A stretch of 64,000 nucleotides of DNA from Candidatus Rhodoblastus alkanivorans (lineage in GTDB: Bacteria; Pseudomonadota; Alphaproteobacteria; Rhizobiales; Beijerinckiaceae): NCBI RefSeq assembly GCF_022760755.1, contig NZ_JAIVFP010000001.1:203501-267500 (forward strand), read 5' to 3'. Positions 1-9,613 of this stretch are shown here, one piece after another. The notes under the pieces were generated by a model that was not told where the DNA came from, searched no databases, and worked only from the letters and a program-made list of their open reading frames with translations. Positions within the stretch are counted from its first letter, which is position 1. Every line of letters begins with the position of its first letter. The position numbers and the translations under genes are program-made.

Positions 1-1110
1 TGCCTGTCGAAATGTCCTTATTGCGACTTCAACAGCCATGTCCGGCGCGGCGGTATCGAGGAAGACCGCTATCTGGCGGCCATTCGCATCGAGCTGAAAC
101 ACCGGGCGGCCCTGACGCAGGGCCGGCAGGTGCGGTCGATCTTCTTCGGCGGCGGCACGCCCTCGCTGATGCAGCCGGAGACCGTCGCGGCCATCATCGA
201 GACCATTGGCGCCCTCTGGAAGCTCGATCCCAAGGCGGAAATCACCCTGGAGGCCAACCCGACCAGCGTCGAAGCCGGACGCTTCCTCGGCTATCGTCAG
301 GCCGGCGTCAACCGGGTTTCGCTCGGCGTTCAGGCGCTCAACGACGCCGACCTTAAGTCGCTCGGACGCATGCACAGCGCCGACGAGGCGATGCGCGCGC
401 TCGACATCGCAGCCAGAACCTTCGATCGGACCTCTTTCGACCTCATCTACGCCCGGCCCGGCCAGACGCCGAAGGCCTGGGCGGGCGAACTGAAGGAGGC
501 GCTCGCCCGGGCGCCGGAACATCTGTCGCTCTACCAGCTCACGATCGAGCCCGACACGATGTTCGAACAGCTTTACCGCGCCGGCAGGCTCAAGATCCCC
601 AAGGCGGATGTCGCTCGCGATCTCTGGGACGTGACCCAGGAACTGACGGAAATGGCCGGCCTGCCGGCCTATGAAATCTCCAATCACGCCCGGCCGGGCA
701 GCGAGAGCCGGCACAATCTGATCTATTGGCGCTATGGCGAATATGTCGGCGTCGGGCCTGGCGCCCATGGCCGGATCGTCGCCGCCAAGGGCGGGAGGCG
801 GGCCCACGCCACCGAACCGCATCCCGAAATGTGGCTCACCGTGGTCGAGACGGAAGGCTCCGGCCTGATTGAAGATGAAGCGCTGTCGCGCGAGGCGCAG
901 GGCGACGAGTTCTTGTTGATGGGCCTGCGGCTGACCGAGGGGATCGACCCGGCGCGGTTCCAGGCGCTCACGGGCAAGCGTTTCGAAGCGTCGCGGGTCG
1001 CCGATCTCATCGCCAACAACATGGTCGAATATACCCGCCAGGGCCGCATCCGCGTGACTTCGGAAGGCTTTCCGGTGCTCGACGCGGTGGTGGCCGATCT
1101 GGCGGCGTGA
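1..1110 (+). CDS. hemW: Radical SAM protein HemW (coproporphyrinogen III oxidase-like), 5' end cut off
   Basis: The reading frame is open from base 1, so the start lies outside the window; 369 residues are visible. They open directly with the radical SAM cluster motif CxxxCxxC (C1, C5, C8; CLSKCPYC), which ligates the 4Fe-4S cluster. The GGGTPSL strand-loop motif follows near residue 56. The C-terminal half carries HemN/HemW-type features (YQLTIEPDT, YEISNHARPG, GVGPGAHGR). HemW proteins are usually about 380-390 residues, so only some 15-20 are missing. Family knowledge: HemW is a haem chaperone or haem-trafficking protein and is often misnamed anaerobic coproporphyrinogen oxidase. The HemW assignment over HemN rests on length and the short N-terminus before the cluster. 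Confidence 0.9.
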   Translation, partial: CLSKCPYCDFNSHVRRGGIEEDRYLAAIRIELKHRAALTQGRQVRSIFFGGGTPSLMQPETVAAIIETIGALWKLDPKAEITLEANPTSVEAGRFLGYRQAGVNRVSLGVQALNDADLKSLGRMHSADEAMRALDIAARTFDRTSFDLIYARPGQTPKAWAGELKEALARAPEHLSLYQLTIEPDTMFEQLYRAGRLKIPKADVARDLWDVTQELTEMAGLPAYEISNHARPGSESRHNLIYWRYGEYVGVGPGAHGRIVAAKGGRRAHATEPHPEMWLTVVETEGSGLIEDEALSREAQGDEFLLMGLRLTEGIDPARFQALTGKRFEASRVADLIANNMVEYTRQGRIRVTSEGFPVLDAVVADLAA

Positions 1111-1169
1111 GCGGGGCGCGCCTTAATTTGACCCCTTTCTTCGGCTGACTGGGCGGAAAAGGGGGACTC

Positions 1170-1484
1170 ATGATCAGAAAATCACTCGTTGTCGCTCTGG
1201 TGGCCGGGCTATCGCTGGCGAGCGCCGAAGCGCGAGCCGACGAACGCGCGCTGGACGGCGTGCTCGGCGCCGGCGCCGGCGCTCTGGTGCTTGGTCCCGT
1301 TGGCCTCGTGGCCGGCGGCGTCATCGGCTATGCGGCTGGTCCCCACATCAATTGCGGCCTGCGCGGCGGCTGCGCGCGGCGCACGCATCATTATCATTAT
1401 CGGCGTCAGGCTTCGGCGCCGGCGCGACGCTCGGCGGGCGTCGCAACGCCGTCCCAGCGCTCGACCACGACGCCCGGGAACTGA
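1170..1484 (+). CDS. Small exported glycine-zipper protein
   Basis: This is a 104-residue protein with an N-terminal signal peptide (MIRKSLVVALVAGLSLASA, probable cleavage around residue 20-24). A glycine-rich zipper-like hydrophobic stretch follows (GVLGAGAGALVLGPVGLVAG), then a His/Arg-rich and Ser/Thr/Pro-rich tail. A good ribosome binding site (AAAAGGGGGACT) stands just before the ATG. Gly-zipper segments of this kind occur in small periplasmic or outer-membrane-associated proteins of alphaproteobacteria; the actual role is unknown. It stands alone between hemW and the convergent J-domain gene. Confidence 0.6.
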   Translation: MIRKSLVVALVAGLSLASAEARADERALDGVLGAGAGALVLGPVGLVAGGVIGYAAGPHINCGLRGGCARRTHHYHYRRQASAPARRSAGVATPSQRSTTTPGN

Positions 1485-1520
1485 CCGGCTGCGACGCTGC
1501 GGCTTATTCGCGGCGGAACT

Positions 1521-1979
1521 TCACTTCAGCAGCGCATCGCGGGCCGCGGCCAGGCGGATATAGGCGTCGTGGTCGCCGCCGGCGTCGGGATGCGCCGTCT
1601 TGGCGAGACGGCGGAAGGCGGCGTTGATCTCCGCCGCCGAAAGAACGCCCTCGAGCGGAAGGTCCAGAGTCTCGCGATGCGCGTCCTCGTCGTCGCGTTC
1701 GACGAAACGCTGGGCGAAGGCGCGGCGCTTTTCACGCGCCTCGATCCGCAACTCGATCTGATCTTCCCGCCATTTGCGCCGCGACATGACGAGGCAGGCG
1801 CCGAAGGCGACGCGGCCCATGGCTTCGAGTTCGTCGAGATTGAAAGGCCCGACGACGTCATAGGGCGCCGCGAGCCAGGCATTGCGTCCCGCCGCATCAT
1901 GCTCGACCCGTCCCAGCGCCGCCATGTCGAGAACGCCGAGCGAACCGTTCCAGACCACCCATTCGTGATTGTCGTTCAT
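1521..1979 (-). CDS. Protein with C-terminal J-domain
   Basis: This 152-residue protein ends in a short J-domain (about residues 100-152) with the diagnostic HPD tripeptide (HPDAGG), which stimulates DnaK ATPase in the DnaJ family. The helix before it (LSAAEINAAFRRLAKTAHPD) fits helix II of the J fold. The first 100 residues are unrecognised and rich in charged residues. There is no G/F region or zinc domain, so this is a type III J-protein, a probable dedicated DnaK partner rather than the general DnaJ. The client is unknown. The upstream ribosome binding site is weak. Confidence 0.65.
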   Translation of the reverse strand: MNDNHEWVVWNGSLGVLDMAALGRVEHDAAGRNAWLAAPYDVVGPFNLDELEAMGRVAFGACLVMSRRKWREDQIELRIEAREKRRAFAQRFVERDDEDAHRETLDLPLEGVLSAAEINAAFRRLAKTAHPDAGGDHDAYIRLAAARDALLK

Positions 1980-2044
1980 GCTTCAAATTCCGCCGCGATC
2001 GCGCTCCTGGGAGCGCCATGCAGGATCAACGCCAAGGCGAGGCT

Positions 2045-2806
2045 TCAGCTGCGCAGACGATAGCCGGTCTTGAAGATCCAGACCACGACGGCGACGCAGG
2101 CGACGAGCATAGCGAAGGTCATGGTCAAGCTGATCGAAGGCCTCACCGAGGCGAAGTCATAAAAAGTCCAGCGAAAACCATCGACCAGATAGACGATCGG
2201 ATTGAACAAGGCGACGTTTCGCCAGAATGGCGGCAGCATGTCGATCGAATAGAAGGTGCCCCCCAGAAAAGTCAGCGGCGAGATCACCATCAGCGGAATG
2301 ATCTGTAATTTTTCGAATCCATCCGCCCACAGGCCGAGAATGAATCCGAACAGGGCGAAAGTAATCGAGATCAGCGCGAGAAAGCCCAGAGCCCACAAGG
2401 GATGAACGAGATCGAAGGAGACGAAGATATGGGCGGTGAAAAAGATGATCAGCCCGAGGATGATGGACTTGGTCGCCGCCGCGCCGACGAAGCCGAGCAG
2501 AACCTCGACGGCCGAAACCGGCGCCGAAAGGATTTCATAAATCGTGCCGGTGAAGCGCGGCAGATAGATGCCGAAGGAAGCATTGGAAACGCTCTCTGTC
2601 AGCACCGTGAGGAGAATCAGCCCGGGCACGATGAAGGCGCCATAGCTCACGCCATTGATCGGATGCATGCGCGAGCCGATCGCTGAGCCGAATACGACGA
2701 AATAAAGCGCCGTGGACAAAACGGGCGAGGCGATGCTCTGGAAGAGAGTGCGCCGCGAGCGCGCGAGCTCGAAGAAATAAATGGCGCGGACGGCGTGGAA
2801 ATTCAT
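2045..2806 (-). CDS. ABC-2 type transporter permease
   Basis: The protein is 253 residues with about six hydrophobic segments, typical of ABC2_membrane permeases. It includes the conserved stretch near the C-terminal third ([20 protein letters not shown], then [12 protein letters not shown]) seen in drug or polysaccharide ABC-2 exporters. The start [17 protein letters not shown] was chosen because its ATG overlaps the stop of the upstream ATPase gene by four bases (ATGA), which implies translational coupling. With that ATPase it should form a dimeric exporter in the inner membrane. The substrate cannot be read from sequence. Confidence 0.88.
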   Translation of the reverse strand: MNFHAVRAIYFFELARSRRTLFQSIASPVLSTALYFVVFGSAIGSRMHPINGVSYGAFIVPGLILLTVLTESVSNASFGIYLPRFTGTIYEILSAPVSAVEVLLGFVGAAATKSIILGLIIFFTAHIFVSFDLVHPLWALGFLALISITFALFGFILGLWADGFEKLQIIPLMVISPLTFLGGTFYSIDMLPPFWRNVALFNPIVYLVDGFRWTFYDFASVRPSISLTMTFAMLVACVAVVVWIFKTGYRLRS

Positions 2807-3735
2807 CTGTTTTTGCCCACGAGATCGATGAATATGTCCTCCAGGGAGGATTGGCTGGTCTGCACGGCGGAAAAGTCGATCCCTCGCGCGACCAGGCTCT
2901 TCAACAGGCGCGCAAGGCCGGCGTCGCGGGCGTCGCTCTCCCCGTTCTGGGTGAACGCGAGGACGGTTCCGTCGGGCGAGAGCGTCAGCGGCCGGTCGAA
3001 GAGGCCGTCCGGGATTTTTTCGAGCCTGTCGGTGAGGTTTACGCTGACACGGGTCTGGCCCAGACGGCGCATCAGGGCGTGTTTCTCCTCGACCAGGATG
3101 ATTTCGCCCTTGTTGATCACTCCGATACGGTCGGCCATGTCCTCGGCCTCTTCGATATAATGGGTGGTGAGGATGATGGTGACGCCGCTTTCGCGCAGAT
3201 GCCGCACCATGGCCCACATGTCGCGGCGCAATTCGACGTCCACGCCGGCCGTCGGCTCGTCCAGGAACAGGATCTCCGGCTCATGGGCCAGCGCCTTGGC
3301 GATCAGAACGCGCCGTTTCATGCCGCCAGACAGGGCACGGATGGTCGAATCCTTCTTGTCCCACAAGGAGAGGTCGCGCAGCACTTTTTCGAGATGCGCG
3401 GGATCGGCCTTTTTGCCGAACAGGCCGCGCGAAAAGACCACTGTGTCCCATACCGTCTCGAAGACATTGGCCGACAATTCCTGCGGCACCAGGCCGATCT
3501 TTTTCCGCGCGGCGCGGTAATTTTCGGCGATGTCGAACCCGTCCACCGTCACCCTGCCCGAACTGGCGCGCACCAGCCCGCAGACGATCCCGATCAAGGT
3601 CGTCTTGCCCGCGCCGTTCGGCCCGAGCAGCGCAAAAATTTCGCCGCGCCGGATCGTGAGATCGACGCCTTTCAGGGCGACGAAGCCGTTGTCATAGGTC
3701 TTGGTCAGTTTTTGGATAGACAGAACGGGGTCCAA
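2803..3735 (-). CDS. ABC transporter ATP-binding protein (ABC-2/YadG type)
   Basis: This 310-residue ATPase has Walker A GPNGAGKT (residues 39-46), the ABC signature LSGGMKRR and Walker [11 protein letters not shown]. The H-loop lies in [13 protein letters not shown]-terminal extension of about 80 residues is typical of the CcmA/YadG family that works with ABC-2 permeases. The start is a TTG, supported by an AGGAAAG ribosome binding site seven bases upstream. Its stop overlaps the permease start (ATGA), so the two are co-translated. Energises export of an unknown substrate. Confidence 0.9.
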   Translation of the reverse strand: MDPVLSIQKLTKTYDNGFVALKGVDLTIRRGEIFALLGPNGAGKTTLIGIVCGLVRASSGRVTVDGFDIAENYRAARKKIGLVPQELSANVFETVWDTVVFSRGLFGKKADPAHLEKVLRDLSLWDKKDSTIRALSGGMKRRVLIAKALAHEPEILFLDEPTAGVDVELRRDMWAMVRHLRESGVTIILTTHYIEEAEDMADRIGVINKGEIILVEEKHALMRRLGQTRVSVNLTDRLEKIPDGLFDRPLTLSPDGTVLAFTQNGESDARDAGLARLLKSLVARGIDFSAVQTSQSSLEDIFIDLVGKNR

Positions 3736-3759
3736 GCGTGTCTTTCCTCATTCGCCTGA

Positions 3760-3805
3760 GCAGGATCTCCGAAAAATGGCCGCCGGTTTTCGGATAAAAT
3801 CCTGC
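3760..3805. repeat. Palindromic intergenic repeat, Rhizobiales type
   Basis: This 46-bp element has inverted ends GCAGGAT/ATCCTGC and an inner pair CCGAAAA/TTTTCGG around the core GGCCGCCGG. From memory it resembles a widely dispersed element of Rhizobiales genomes, in which a CCGAAAAGTGG half faces a CCGGTTTTCGGA half inside a GATCATGC palindrome. It lies just upstream of the ABC ATPase start. The transcript could fold into a long hairpin. The relation to the known repeat is recall, not a search result. Confidence 0.55.
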
Positions 3806-4208
3806 AAATCCGAAAAAATCCGAGCGGGTGTTCGTTGGCGCCCTTGTGACACGAAAACCGGACCGCGCCAATTGCCGGGAAGCAAGCCCGCCTTTGCCTT
3901 GCGCGGCCCCCGGGGCCTCCGGTTGGATCCGCATGAAGGACGACGGCGAAACCGCGCGGGGGGAGACACGACCCAAGCGAAATTTGGGCGGACGGGATCG
4001 CTCGTCGTTCTGCTGCCGTGCGAGGTCGCGGCCACGGGCTGCGGGTTCGCCTCCAACGCCTCGATCGCCGCGATCAAGCGCCGCCTGTTTCGCCTTTCTG
4101 CTGACGCTCACCAGCATCCGCCTCATTTGGCCCCTTCCTCGGCGTCTGGGCCATGCTGACCTTGCGCGCGCGCCCTGAATCCAAGGCCATGGCGGGAGGG
4201 CGGAATAG
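3806..4208. other. Intergenic stretch without a supported gene
   Basis: About 400 bases lie between the palindromic repeat and the end of the sugar dehydrogenase gene. Open frames exist on both strands, but they lack ribosome binding sites and recognisable protein features and are rich in Arg/Pro/Ala, as expected of random frames in GC-rich DNA. A second, imperfect TCCGAAAAAATCCG stretch follows the repeat at about 3808-3822. I see nothing else here. Confidence 0.5.
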
Positions 4209-5375
4209 CTATTTGCCGTCGTAATAGATGCGGTAGAGCGCGCCTTCCTGGTCGTCGGAGACGATCAGCGAGCCGTCCGGCAATTCGGCCAAAGCCACGG
4301 GGCGGCCGAGAAAAGGCGTCGCGCCCGGGTTCCAGCCCTCCGCGAAGGGAATTTCCGCGCCCGGCTTGCCGTCATGGAAGGGAACGAAAATCACCCGCGC
4401 GCCGATGGGGACGCTGCGGTTCCACGAGCCGTGCTGGGCGATGAAGATCCCGCGCCAATTTTCCGGAAAAATTTTGCCGCGATAGAAGATCACCCCCAGA
4501 TCGGCGGCGTGGGCGTCAAGTTCAAGCTCCGGAAACGCGACGCCGGCCGGCGGCGTGTCGCCCGCCCATTGTCTCGTCCGGACATGGCCGCCGCCATACC
4601 ACGGGAAGCCGAAATTCAACCCCGCGCGCGGCGCCTTGTTCAGCTCCTCGGGCGGGATATCGTCACCCATGCCGTCGACCTGATTGTCGGTAAACCACAG
4701 CACGTCGGATCCGGGCTGGAAATCCATGCCGACGCTGTTGCGGATGCCGCTGGCGAAGATTTCGCGGTTTTCCCCGTTCCGGTCGAAACGCAATATCCCG
4801 CCCAGGCCCCATTTGGCGAAGATTTTCTGCTCCGTCGGCGTCGGGACATTGGTCGGCTGGCCGACAGCGACATAAAGCCTGCCGTCCGGGCCGACCTGGC
4901 AGACGCGCAAGCCGTGGCCGTGGCTTTTCTCATCGGCCGGGATCAGCTTCCCGGGCGGAACGATGACTTGCGGATGATCCTCGTCCCAGCCGCCCGGACG
5001 CGGCGCGAATTTCACGACGCGGTCGAACGCCGCCAGAAACAAGGTTCCATCGGGCGCGAAACAGGGGCTGCTCGGCATAACGAACTGGTGGTTCGGCGAG
5101 AAACGAGACGCAGCCTGCGCCTCTTTCGGGCCGAGCGCGACGCGATAGACATTTTGGGACGACGAGCCCACGATGAGCGTTCGCCCATCAGGCGAAACGG
5201 CGAGGCCGCGCGCGTCGGGCACGAGGCCGTAAAGCGCGATGTGGAAGCCCTGCGGTAGGCGGATTTTGGCGAGAACCGCGCGCAGCTCGGCGGCGTGATC
5301 GGGACGCGCCCGGCTGAACGCCAAAACCGCGACGGCGGCAGCCAGAGCCAGCAAAAGCAAAGCCGCCCGCCGCAT
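4209..5375 (-). CDS. Exported PQQ-type sugar (sorbosone) dehydrogenase family protein
   Basis: The protein is 388 residues, beginning with a signal peptide (MRRAALLLLALAAAVAVLAF). It is a beta-propeller of the glucose/sorbosone dehydrogenase family. Blade motifs include RGLAVSPDGRTLIVGSS, SHGHGLRVCQVGPDGRLYVAVG, ASGIRNSVGMDFQPG, LWFTDNQVDGMGDDIPPEE and GRPVALAELPDGSLIVSDDQEGALYRI. The family oxidises soluble sugars in the periplasm using PQQ and calcium. No cytochrome c or PQQ synthesis gene is nearby, so cofactor and acceptor are inferred. The start was set at the ATG at 5375 because GAGGAG stands six bases before it; an in-frame start 48 bases upstream would bury the signal peptide. Confidence 0.85.
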   Translation of the reverse strand: MRRAALLLLALAAAVAVLAFSRARPDHAAELRAVLAKIRLPQGFHIALYGLVPDARGLAVSPDGRTLIVGSSSQNVYRVALGPKEAQAASRFSPNHQFVMPSSPCFAPDGTLFLAAFDRVVKFAPRPGGWDEDHPQVIVPPGKLIPADEKSHGHGLRVCQVGPDGRLYVAVGQPTNVPTPTEQKIFAKWGLGGILRFDRNGENREIFASGIRNSVGMDFQPGSDVLWFTDNQVDGMGDDIPPEELNKAPRAGLNFGFPWYGGGHVRTRQWAGDTPPAGVAFPELELDAHAADLGVIFYRGKIFPENWRGIFIAQHGSWNRSVPIGARVIFVPFHDGKPGAEIPFAEGWNPGATPFLGRPVALAELPDGSLIVSDDQEGALYRIYYDGK

Positions 5376-5456
5376 GATGCGCTCCTCAAGGTCATCGGCG
5401 CAAAAGGCGCCGCCCGGCTTCATGTGGTGGGCGGCGCGCGCTTTGTCGAGTTGATT

Positions 5457-7658
5457 TCAGAGCGAATCGCCGTAGCGGGCGAGATCGCGCGGCGCGGAGA
5501 TCGCCAAGGCGTCGCCGCGGCCCGAAAGGCTCGGATTGGTCATGAAATAATTCTGGGCGTTGAACGGCTCTTCATTGGCCGCGCGGGTCACGCGGCGGCT
5601 GGTCCCGTCTTCGAGAATGTCCCAGCTCTGCTCGTTGTCGAGCAGATTGGCGAGCAGGACCTGGTTCAGGACCTGCTCGTGCATGGTCGGATTCTCGATC
5701 GGGAACAGGGTTTCGACCCGGCGGTCGAGATTGCGCGGCATCAGATCGGCCGAGGAAATATAGAGCGCGGCTTCGGCATGCGGCAATTTCTTGCCGCGGC
5801 CGAAGGCGTAAATCCGCGAATGTTCGAGGAAGCGGCCGATGATCGACTTGACCTTGATATTTTCGGACAGGCCCGGGACGCCGGGACGCAGGCAGCAGAT
5901 GCCGCGCACGACCAGTTCGATCCTGACGCCGGCGCGGCTCGCCTCATAAAGCGCATCGATGATTTCGGGATCGGCGAGCGAATTGCATTTGCCCCAGAAG
6001 GCGGCCGGCTCGCCGCGCGCGGCGTATTCCATCTCCTGCTTGAGGTGCTGCAGGATGCGCTGCTTGATATTGCCCGGCGAAATCACCAGGCGCTCCAGCG
6101 GCGCAAGCGCGCCATTGCCGGAGATGAAATTGAAGATTTTCGCGACGTCGCGGCCATAGCGCGGTTCGTCGGTGAAGGCCGAGAGATCGGTATAGATGCG
6201 CGCGGTGACCGGGTGATAATTGCCGGTGCCGATATGGCAATAAGTGACGATGCCCTCGGCTTCCTCGCGCGCGACCATTGACAATTTGGCGTGGGTTTTC
6301 AATTCGGCGAAGCCGAACACCACCTGGACGCCGGCGCGCTCCATCTTCCGCGCCCAGCGGATATTGGCCTCCTCGTCGAAGCGCGCCTTGAGCTCGACCA
6401 GAGCCGTCACCGACTTGCCCGCTTCCGCAGCCTCGATCAGCGCCGCGACGATCGGGCTGTCGGACGAGGTGCGGTAAAGCGTCTGCTTGATCGAGACCAC
6501 TTTTGGATCGCACGCCGCCTGCTGCAGCATCTGCAGCACGACGTCGAAGGTTTCATAGGGGTGGTGAACGATAAAATCCTTGTGGCGGATCGCGGCGAAG
6601 GCGTCGCCCTCGAATTCGCGCACGCGCTCGGGATAACGCGCGGTGAAGGCGGTGAATTTCAGCTCGGGGCGCTCGGCGCCGACGACCTGGGACAAAGTCG
6701 CAAGAGCCAGCTGGTCCTCGACGACCAGATCGCCGAGCGCCGACAATTTCAGCGCGCGGGCGATGAATTCGCGCATCGCCGGCGGCGTTTCGGGGCTGCA
6801 CTCGACCCGGATCGCATTGCCGCGCCGGCGCTCGCGCAAAGCCGCCTCGAAATTCTCGACCATGTCGTCGGCGTTTTCGGCGTCCTCGTCGAATTCGATG
6901 TCGAGGTCGCGCACCACGCGGAACGCGCCGGTCGCGGCGAAATCGCATCCCGGGAAAAGCCTGTCGGCGAAGACCGTGACGACGTCGTCGAGACAGGCGT
7001 AACGGGTTTCCACTCCCTCGACGGCCGGCAGCGGAATGAAACGGCGCAGCTTGCCGGGCAGACGGATCAGGCCGCAGAAGGTCTTGCCGTTGTCGCGGCG
7101 GCAAATATCGAGCGCCACCGACAATTCCAGATTGGGAATGAAGGGGAAGGGGTGAGTCGGATCGATGGCGATGGGCGTGACGGCGAGAAAGACATGATTG
7201 TGGAAATGCTCCTCCATCGCCTTGTGGTCCGCCTCGCTCCACGCCTTGCGCGAAACGACCGCGACGCCCTCCTGCGCCAGCCTGGCGCGCAGATCGAGCC
7301 AGATCGCCGCCTGATCGGCGGTCATGGTCTCGACCTGGCGGCGAATCTCATCATGAAGCTGCGACAGGGTGAGGCCGTCGAAACTCACCGCGTTCAAGCC
7401 GGCTTCGAGCTGTTCGATCACGCCCGAGACGCGCACCATGAAGAATTCGTCGAGATTATTGGCGGAGATGGAGAGGAAACGCAGCCGCTCCAGCAGCGGA
7501 TGGCTCTCGTTGAGCGCCTCTTCGAGCACGCGGCGATTGAAGGCGAGCCAGGACAATTCGCGGTTGACGAAACGCGCGGGCGACGACAGCAGATCCGAAC
7601 CGGCCCCGCCGGGCGCAAATTCGCCGTTCGCGTTGGCGTTCATCGCGATATCGTCCAT
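5457..7658 (-). CDS. ppk: Polyphosphate kinase 1
   Basis: This 733-residue protein has the full PPK1 layout. The N-terminal domain contains [20 protein letters not shown] and [11 protein letters not shown]. The catalytic core has [18 protein letters not shown], in which the histidine matches the autophosphorylated residue of PPK1, and [10 protein letters not shown] with the second conserved histidine. The C-terminal part has [17 protein letters not shown]. It reversibly polymerises the gamma phosphate of ATP into polyphosphate. The start at 7658 is supported by AGGAAAG; an upstream in-frame start lacks such a site. The usual alphaproteobacterial partner ppx is not in the window. Confidence 0.96.
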   Translation of the reverse strand: MDDIAMNANANGEFAPGGAGSDLLSSPARFVNRELSWLAFNRRVLEEALNESHPLLERLRFLSISANNLDEFFMVRVSGVIEQLEAGLNAVSFDGLTLSQLHDEIRRQVETMTADQAAIWLDLRARLAQEGVAVVSRKAWSEADHKAMEEHFHNHVFLAVTPIAIDPTHPFPFIPNLELSVALDICRRDNGKTFCGLIRLPGKLRRFIPLPAVEGVETRYACLDDVVTVFADRLFPGCDFAATGAFRVVRDLDIEFDEDAENADDMVENFEAALRERRRGNAIRVECSPETPPAMREFIARALKLSALGDLVVEDQLALATLSQVVGAERPELKFTAFTARYPERVREFEGDAFAAIRHKDFIVHHPYETFDVVLQMLQQAACDPKVVSIKQTLYRTSSDSPIVAALIEAAEAGKSVTALVELKARFDEEANIRWARKMERAGVQVVFGFAELKTHAKLSMVAREEAEGIVTYCHIGTGNYHPVTARIYTDLSAFTDEPRYGRDVAKIFNFISGNGALAPLERLVISPGNIKQRILQHLKQEMEYAARGEPAAFWGKCNSLADPEIIDALYEASRAGVRIELVVRGICCLRPGVPGLSENIKVKSIIGRFLEHSRIYAFGRGKKLPHAEAALYISSADLMPRNLDRRVETLFPIENPTMHEQVLNQVLLANLLDNEQSWDILEDGTSRRVTRAANEEPFNAQNYFMTNPSLSGRGDALAISAPRDLARYGDSL

Positions 7659-8070
7659 GGTCTTTCCTCGCCAAATATCAAAAGGGCCGCGACACGGCTC
7701 TCGGCGCGACACTCCACCACGCCGTCATTACAACGATGCGACACGGCCATCCTGCTGATCGTTCGACATGTTTTTCCGCTGCGCGATGACGGCCTCAGCC
7801 GCCGAGCCATGGGGCTTCCGGCGGCGCGGCCTCCGCCAGAAGCGCGCGCAGGCCGGGAAAGACATGGCGTAAACTGCGATGGAAACAAGCGAAGGTCGGC
7901 AAGTCTCGCGCTCCGATCCGGGCGCCGCCCGGAAAATGGCTCCAAAAGCGCCATATTCCCAGTAAAGGGGAGAAAAGGACCACGCGCAACCGCCACGCCT
8001 CCCTATTTTACGCCGCGTTCATTTTACCCGGGTTAGCCTGCGTCAGGGTCTTCAACCAGAAGCGGCGGCG
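7659..8070. other. Divergent intergenic region between ppk and an acyltransferase gene
   Basis: About 410 bases between two divergent genes must hold the promoters for both, but I could not pick out convincing -35/-10 pairs. A 64-codon frame on the minus strand (7795-7989) has no good ribosome binding site or recognisable motif, so I did not call it. No tRNA or clear terminator is visible. Confidence 0.4.
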
Positions 8071-9291
8071 ATGTCGGTTCCATTCTCTCTTGGGCAAATG
8101 ACGCGCTTCGGCGCGTTCGGGCGACGCGACGCCGCGCTTTCCATGACCTGCGCCACGGATGTCGCCGTGGGCGAGACCGCGTTGGCGCCGCCGCGCGAGA
8201 CGGCGGTCAAAGCGCCTTCGGACATTCGCATTCCGGCGCTCGACGGCCTGCGCGGGCTTATGACCCTGTTCGTCGTCATTTCCCACTACTTCGGCGAGGT
8301 CCCGAGCGGCGTCGGCGTGTTCTGCGTCGGCTGGGTCGCGGTCGTGGTCTTCTTCGTCCTCAGCGGCTATCTGGTCGGACGGCTGATCATCGAAAAGATG
8401 AACGCCCGCAATTTCCTGCGCGTCTTTTATCTGCGCCGGGTGTGCCGGACCTTCCCGACCTATTTCTTCGCCACCATCGTCATATTGCTGCTTCAGCGCC
8501 ATTTCGCGGATGCCAGCTGGGTCGGAGTGGACCAGAATTTTCCGCAATGGTCCTATTTCATCTTCTTCCAGAATTTCCTGTTCAACCCTCTGCAGAGCTA
8601 TGGCTCGCATTGGCTCGCCCCGACCTGGACGCTGGCGCTCGAAGAGCAATTCTATCTCGTCGCGCCTTTCGTGCTGCTGTTCACGCCGCGCCGGTTCTGG
8701 CTCAGTTCGCTGCTCGCGGTCGGCCTCGTCGGGCTCGGCCTGCGCGCCTATGGGGTGCTGTCGGGCCATCTCTCCATCGCCCCGATCGCGCTCCTGCCGG
8801 CGGCGACCGACGTCCTCTTCGCCGGCATGGTCGTCGCCGTCCTGGTCAAGGACAATCGGATCGATTGGGACAAACATTCGCTCCTCATCCGCGTCCTTCC
8901 GATCGTCTGCCTGCTGCTCACCTTCGTCATGCAGGGGCTGGACGGCCTGGTCGTCGGCGCCCGGTTCGAGATTCTTGGCCCGTTCTTGGCCGGGATCGGC
9001 GCCGGCTGCTTCATCCTGATGCTGGTCAAAGGCGCGCCCGAGGCGAAGCGTTTCGAATCGAAAACCCTGCGCTTTTTCGGCAATATCTCCTACAGCGTCT
9101 ATCTGACCCATTTGACCGTGCTGGGGCTGATGCACGGCCTGATCCTGGGCGGATTGCCGGACGTCTCCACGCCGGCGCAGATTGCGGTGACCATCGCCGC
9201 CCTGCCGATCACCTTTGCCGTCGGCTGGCTGATGACCCGCATCCTCGAAGAGCCGATCACCGAATGGGGCCGCAGCCATAAGTGGGAATAG
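8071..9291 (+). CDS. Membrane acyltransferase (acyltransferase 3 / OafA-like family)
   Basis: The protein is 406 residues with about ten hydrophobic helices. It opens after a 50-residue leader with the family motif IPALDGLRGLMTLFVVISHY (R and H conserved, the His being catalytic). The hallmark TWTLALEEQFYLVAPFVLL follows near residue 190, and NISYSVYLTHLTVL near the end. Members transfer acyl groups to carbohydrates or lipids of the cell surface. The N-terminus is long for the family, so ATG codons at 8098 or 8143 could be the true start. It is a single gene; the substrate is unknown. Confidence 0.85.
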   Translation: MSVPFSLGQMTRFGAFGRRDAALSMTCATDVAVGETALAPPRETAVKAPSDIRIPALDGLRGLMTLFVVISHYFGEVPSGVGVFCVGWVAVVVFFVLSGYLVGRLIIEKMNARNFLRVFYLRRVCRTFPTYFFATIVILLLQRHFADASWVGVDQNFPQWSYFIFFQNFLFNPLQSYGSHWLAPTWTLALEEQFYLVAPFVLLFTPRRFWLSSLLAVGLVGLGLRAYGVLSGHLSIAPIALLPAATDVLFAGMVVAVLVKDNRIDWDKHSLLIRVLPIVCLLLTFVMQGLDGLVVGARFEILGPFLAGIGAGCFILMLVKGAPEAKRFESKTLRFFGNISYSVYLTHLTVLGLMHGLILGGLPDVSTPAQIAVTIAALPITFAVGWLMTRILEEPITEWGRSHKWE

Positions 9292-9571
9292 TTGACCGGG
9301 GCGCGACGGATCGTCGAAATGGGGTTTGTTCGGCCCGGCATGGCGAGGGGCGCCGCTTTCACAAGCCATCTTCTTTGCGACAATTTCGAGCGCGTCGGCG
9401 CCTTTGCATTATGTCGATGGCGCGAGCTTGCGCGCCGATGCGCGCGGCCGGATGGCCAGTCCTTGACGGCTCGATCGGGGGAGAAATGGCGCATCAATGA
9501 AGACCGTCCCCCATATCGCCGGGGGCGAGACGCGCGCGCTCGCCGCAGGGGACGCCTCCGCGCCAGACAAC

Positions 9572-9598
9572 AAAAAACCCCGCCGAAGCGGGGTTTTT
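9572..9598 (-). terminator. Intrinsic terminator downstream of the Bax1-family gene
   Basis: On the minus strand the sequence forms ACCCCGC, a TTCG tetraloop and GCGGGGT, extended by A:T pairs and followed by six T residues. It lies 15 bases after the stop of the Bax1-family gene. The flanking A and T runs on both sides mean it may also stop transcription from the plus strand, although the acyltransferase stop is 280 bases away. Confidence 0.9.
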
Positions 9599-9613
9599 CT
9601 CGGATCGGTTCGA

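Noticed and set aside
3692-4178. Open frames of 109-152 codons in the gap after the ABC ATPase gene
   Set aside because: No ribosome binding site, no motif, and Arg/Pro-rich composition on both strands; I treat the region as non-coding.
7795-7989. 64-codon minus-strand frame upstream of ppk
   Set aside because: No family resemblance and no clear ribosome binding site; could be real, but I cannot support it.
6291-8036. Plus-strand open frame of 581 codons opposite ppk
   Set aside because: It is antisense to PPK1, rich in Arg/Asp/Glu/Gly repeats typical of such shadows, and has no family motif.
8008-9369. Minus-strand open frame of 453 codons opposite the acyltransferase gene
   Set aside because: Its translation is Asp/Gln/Glu/Arg-rich with no hydrophobic core, while the plus strand encodes a well-formed membrane protein.
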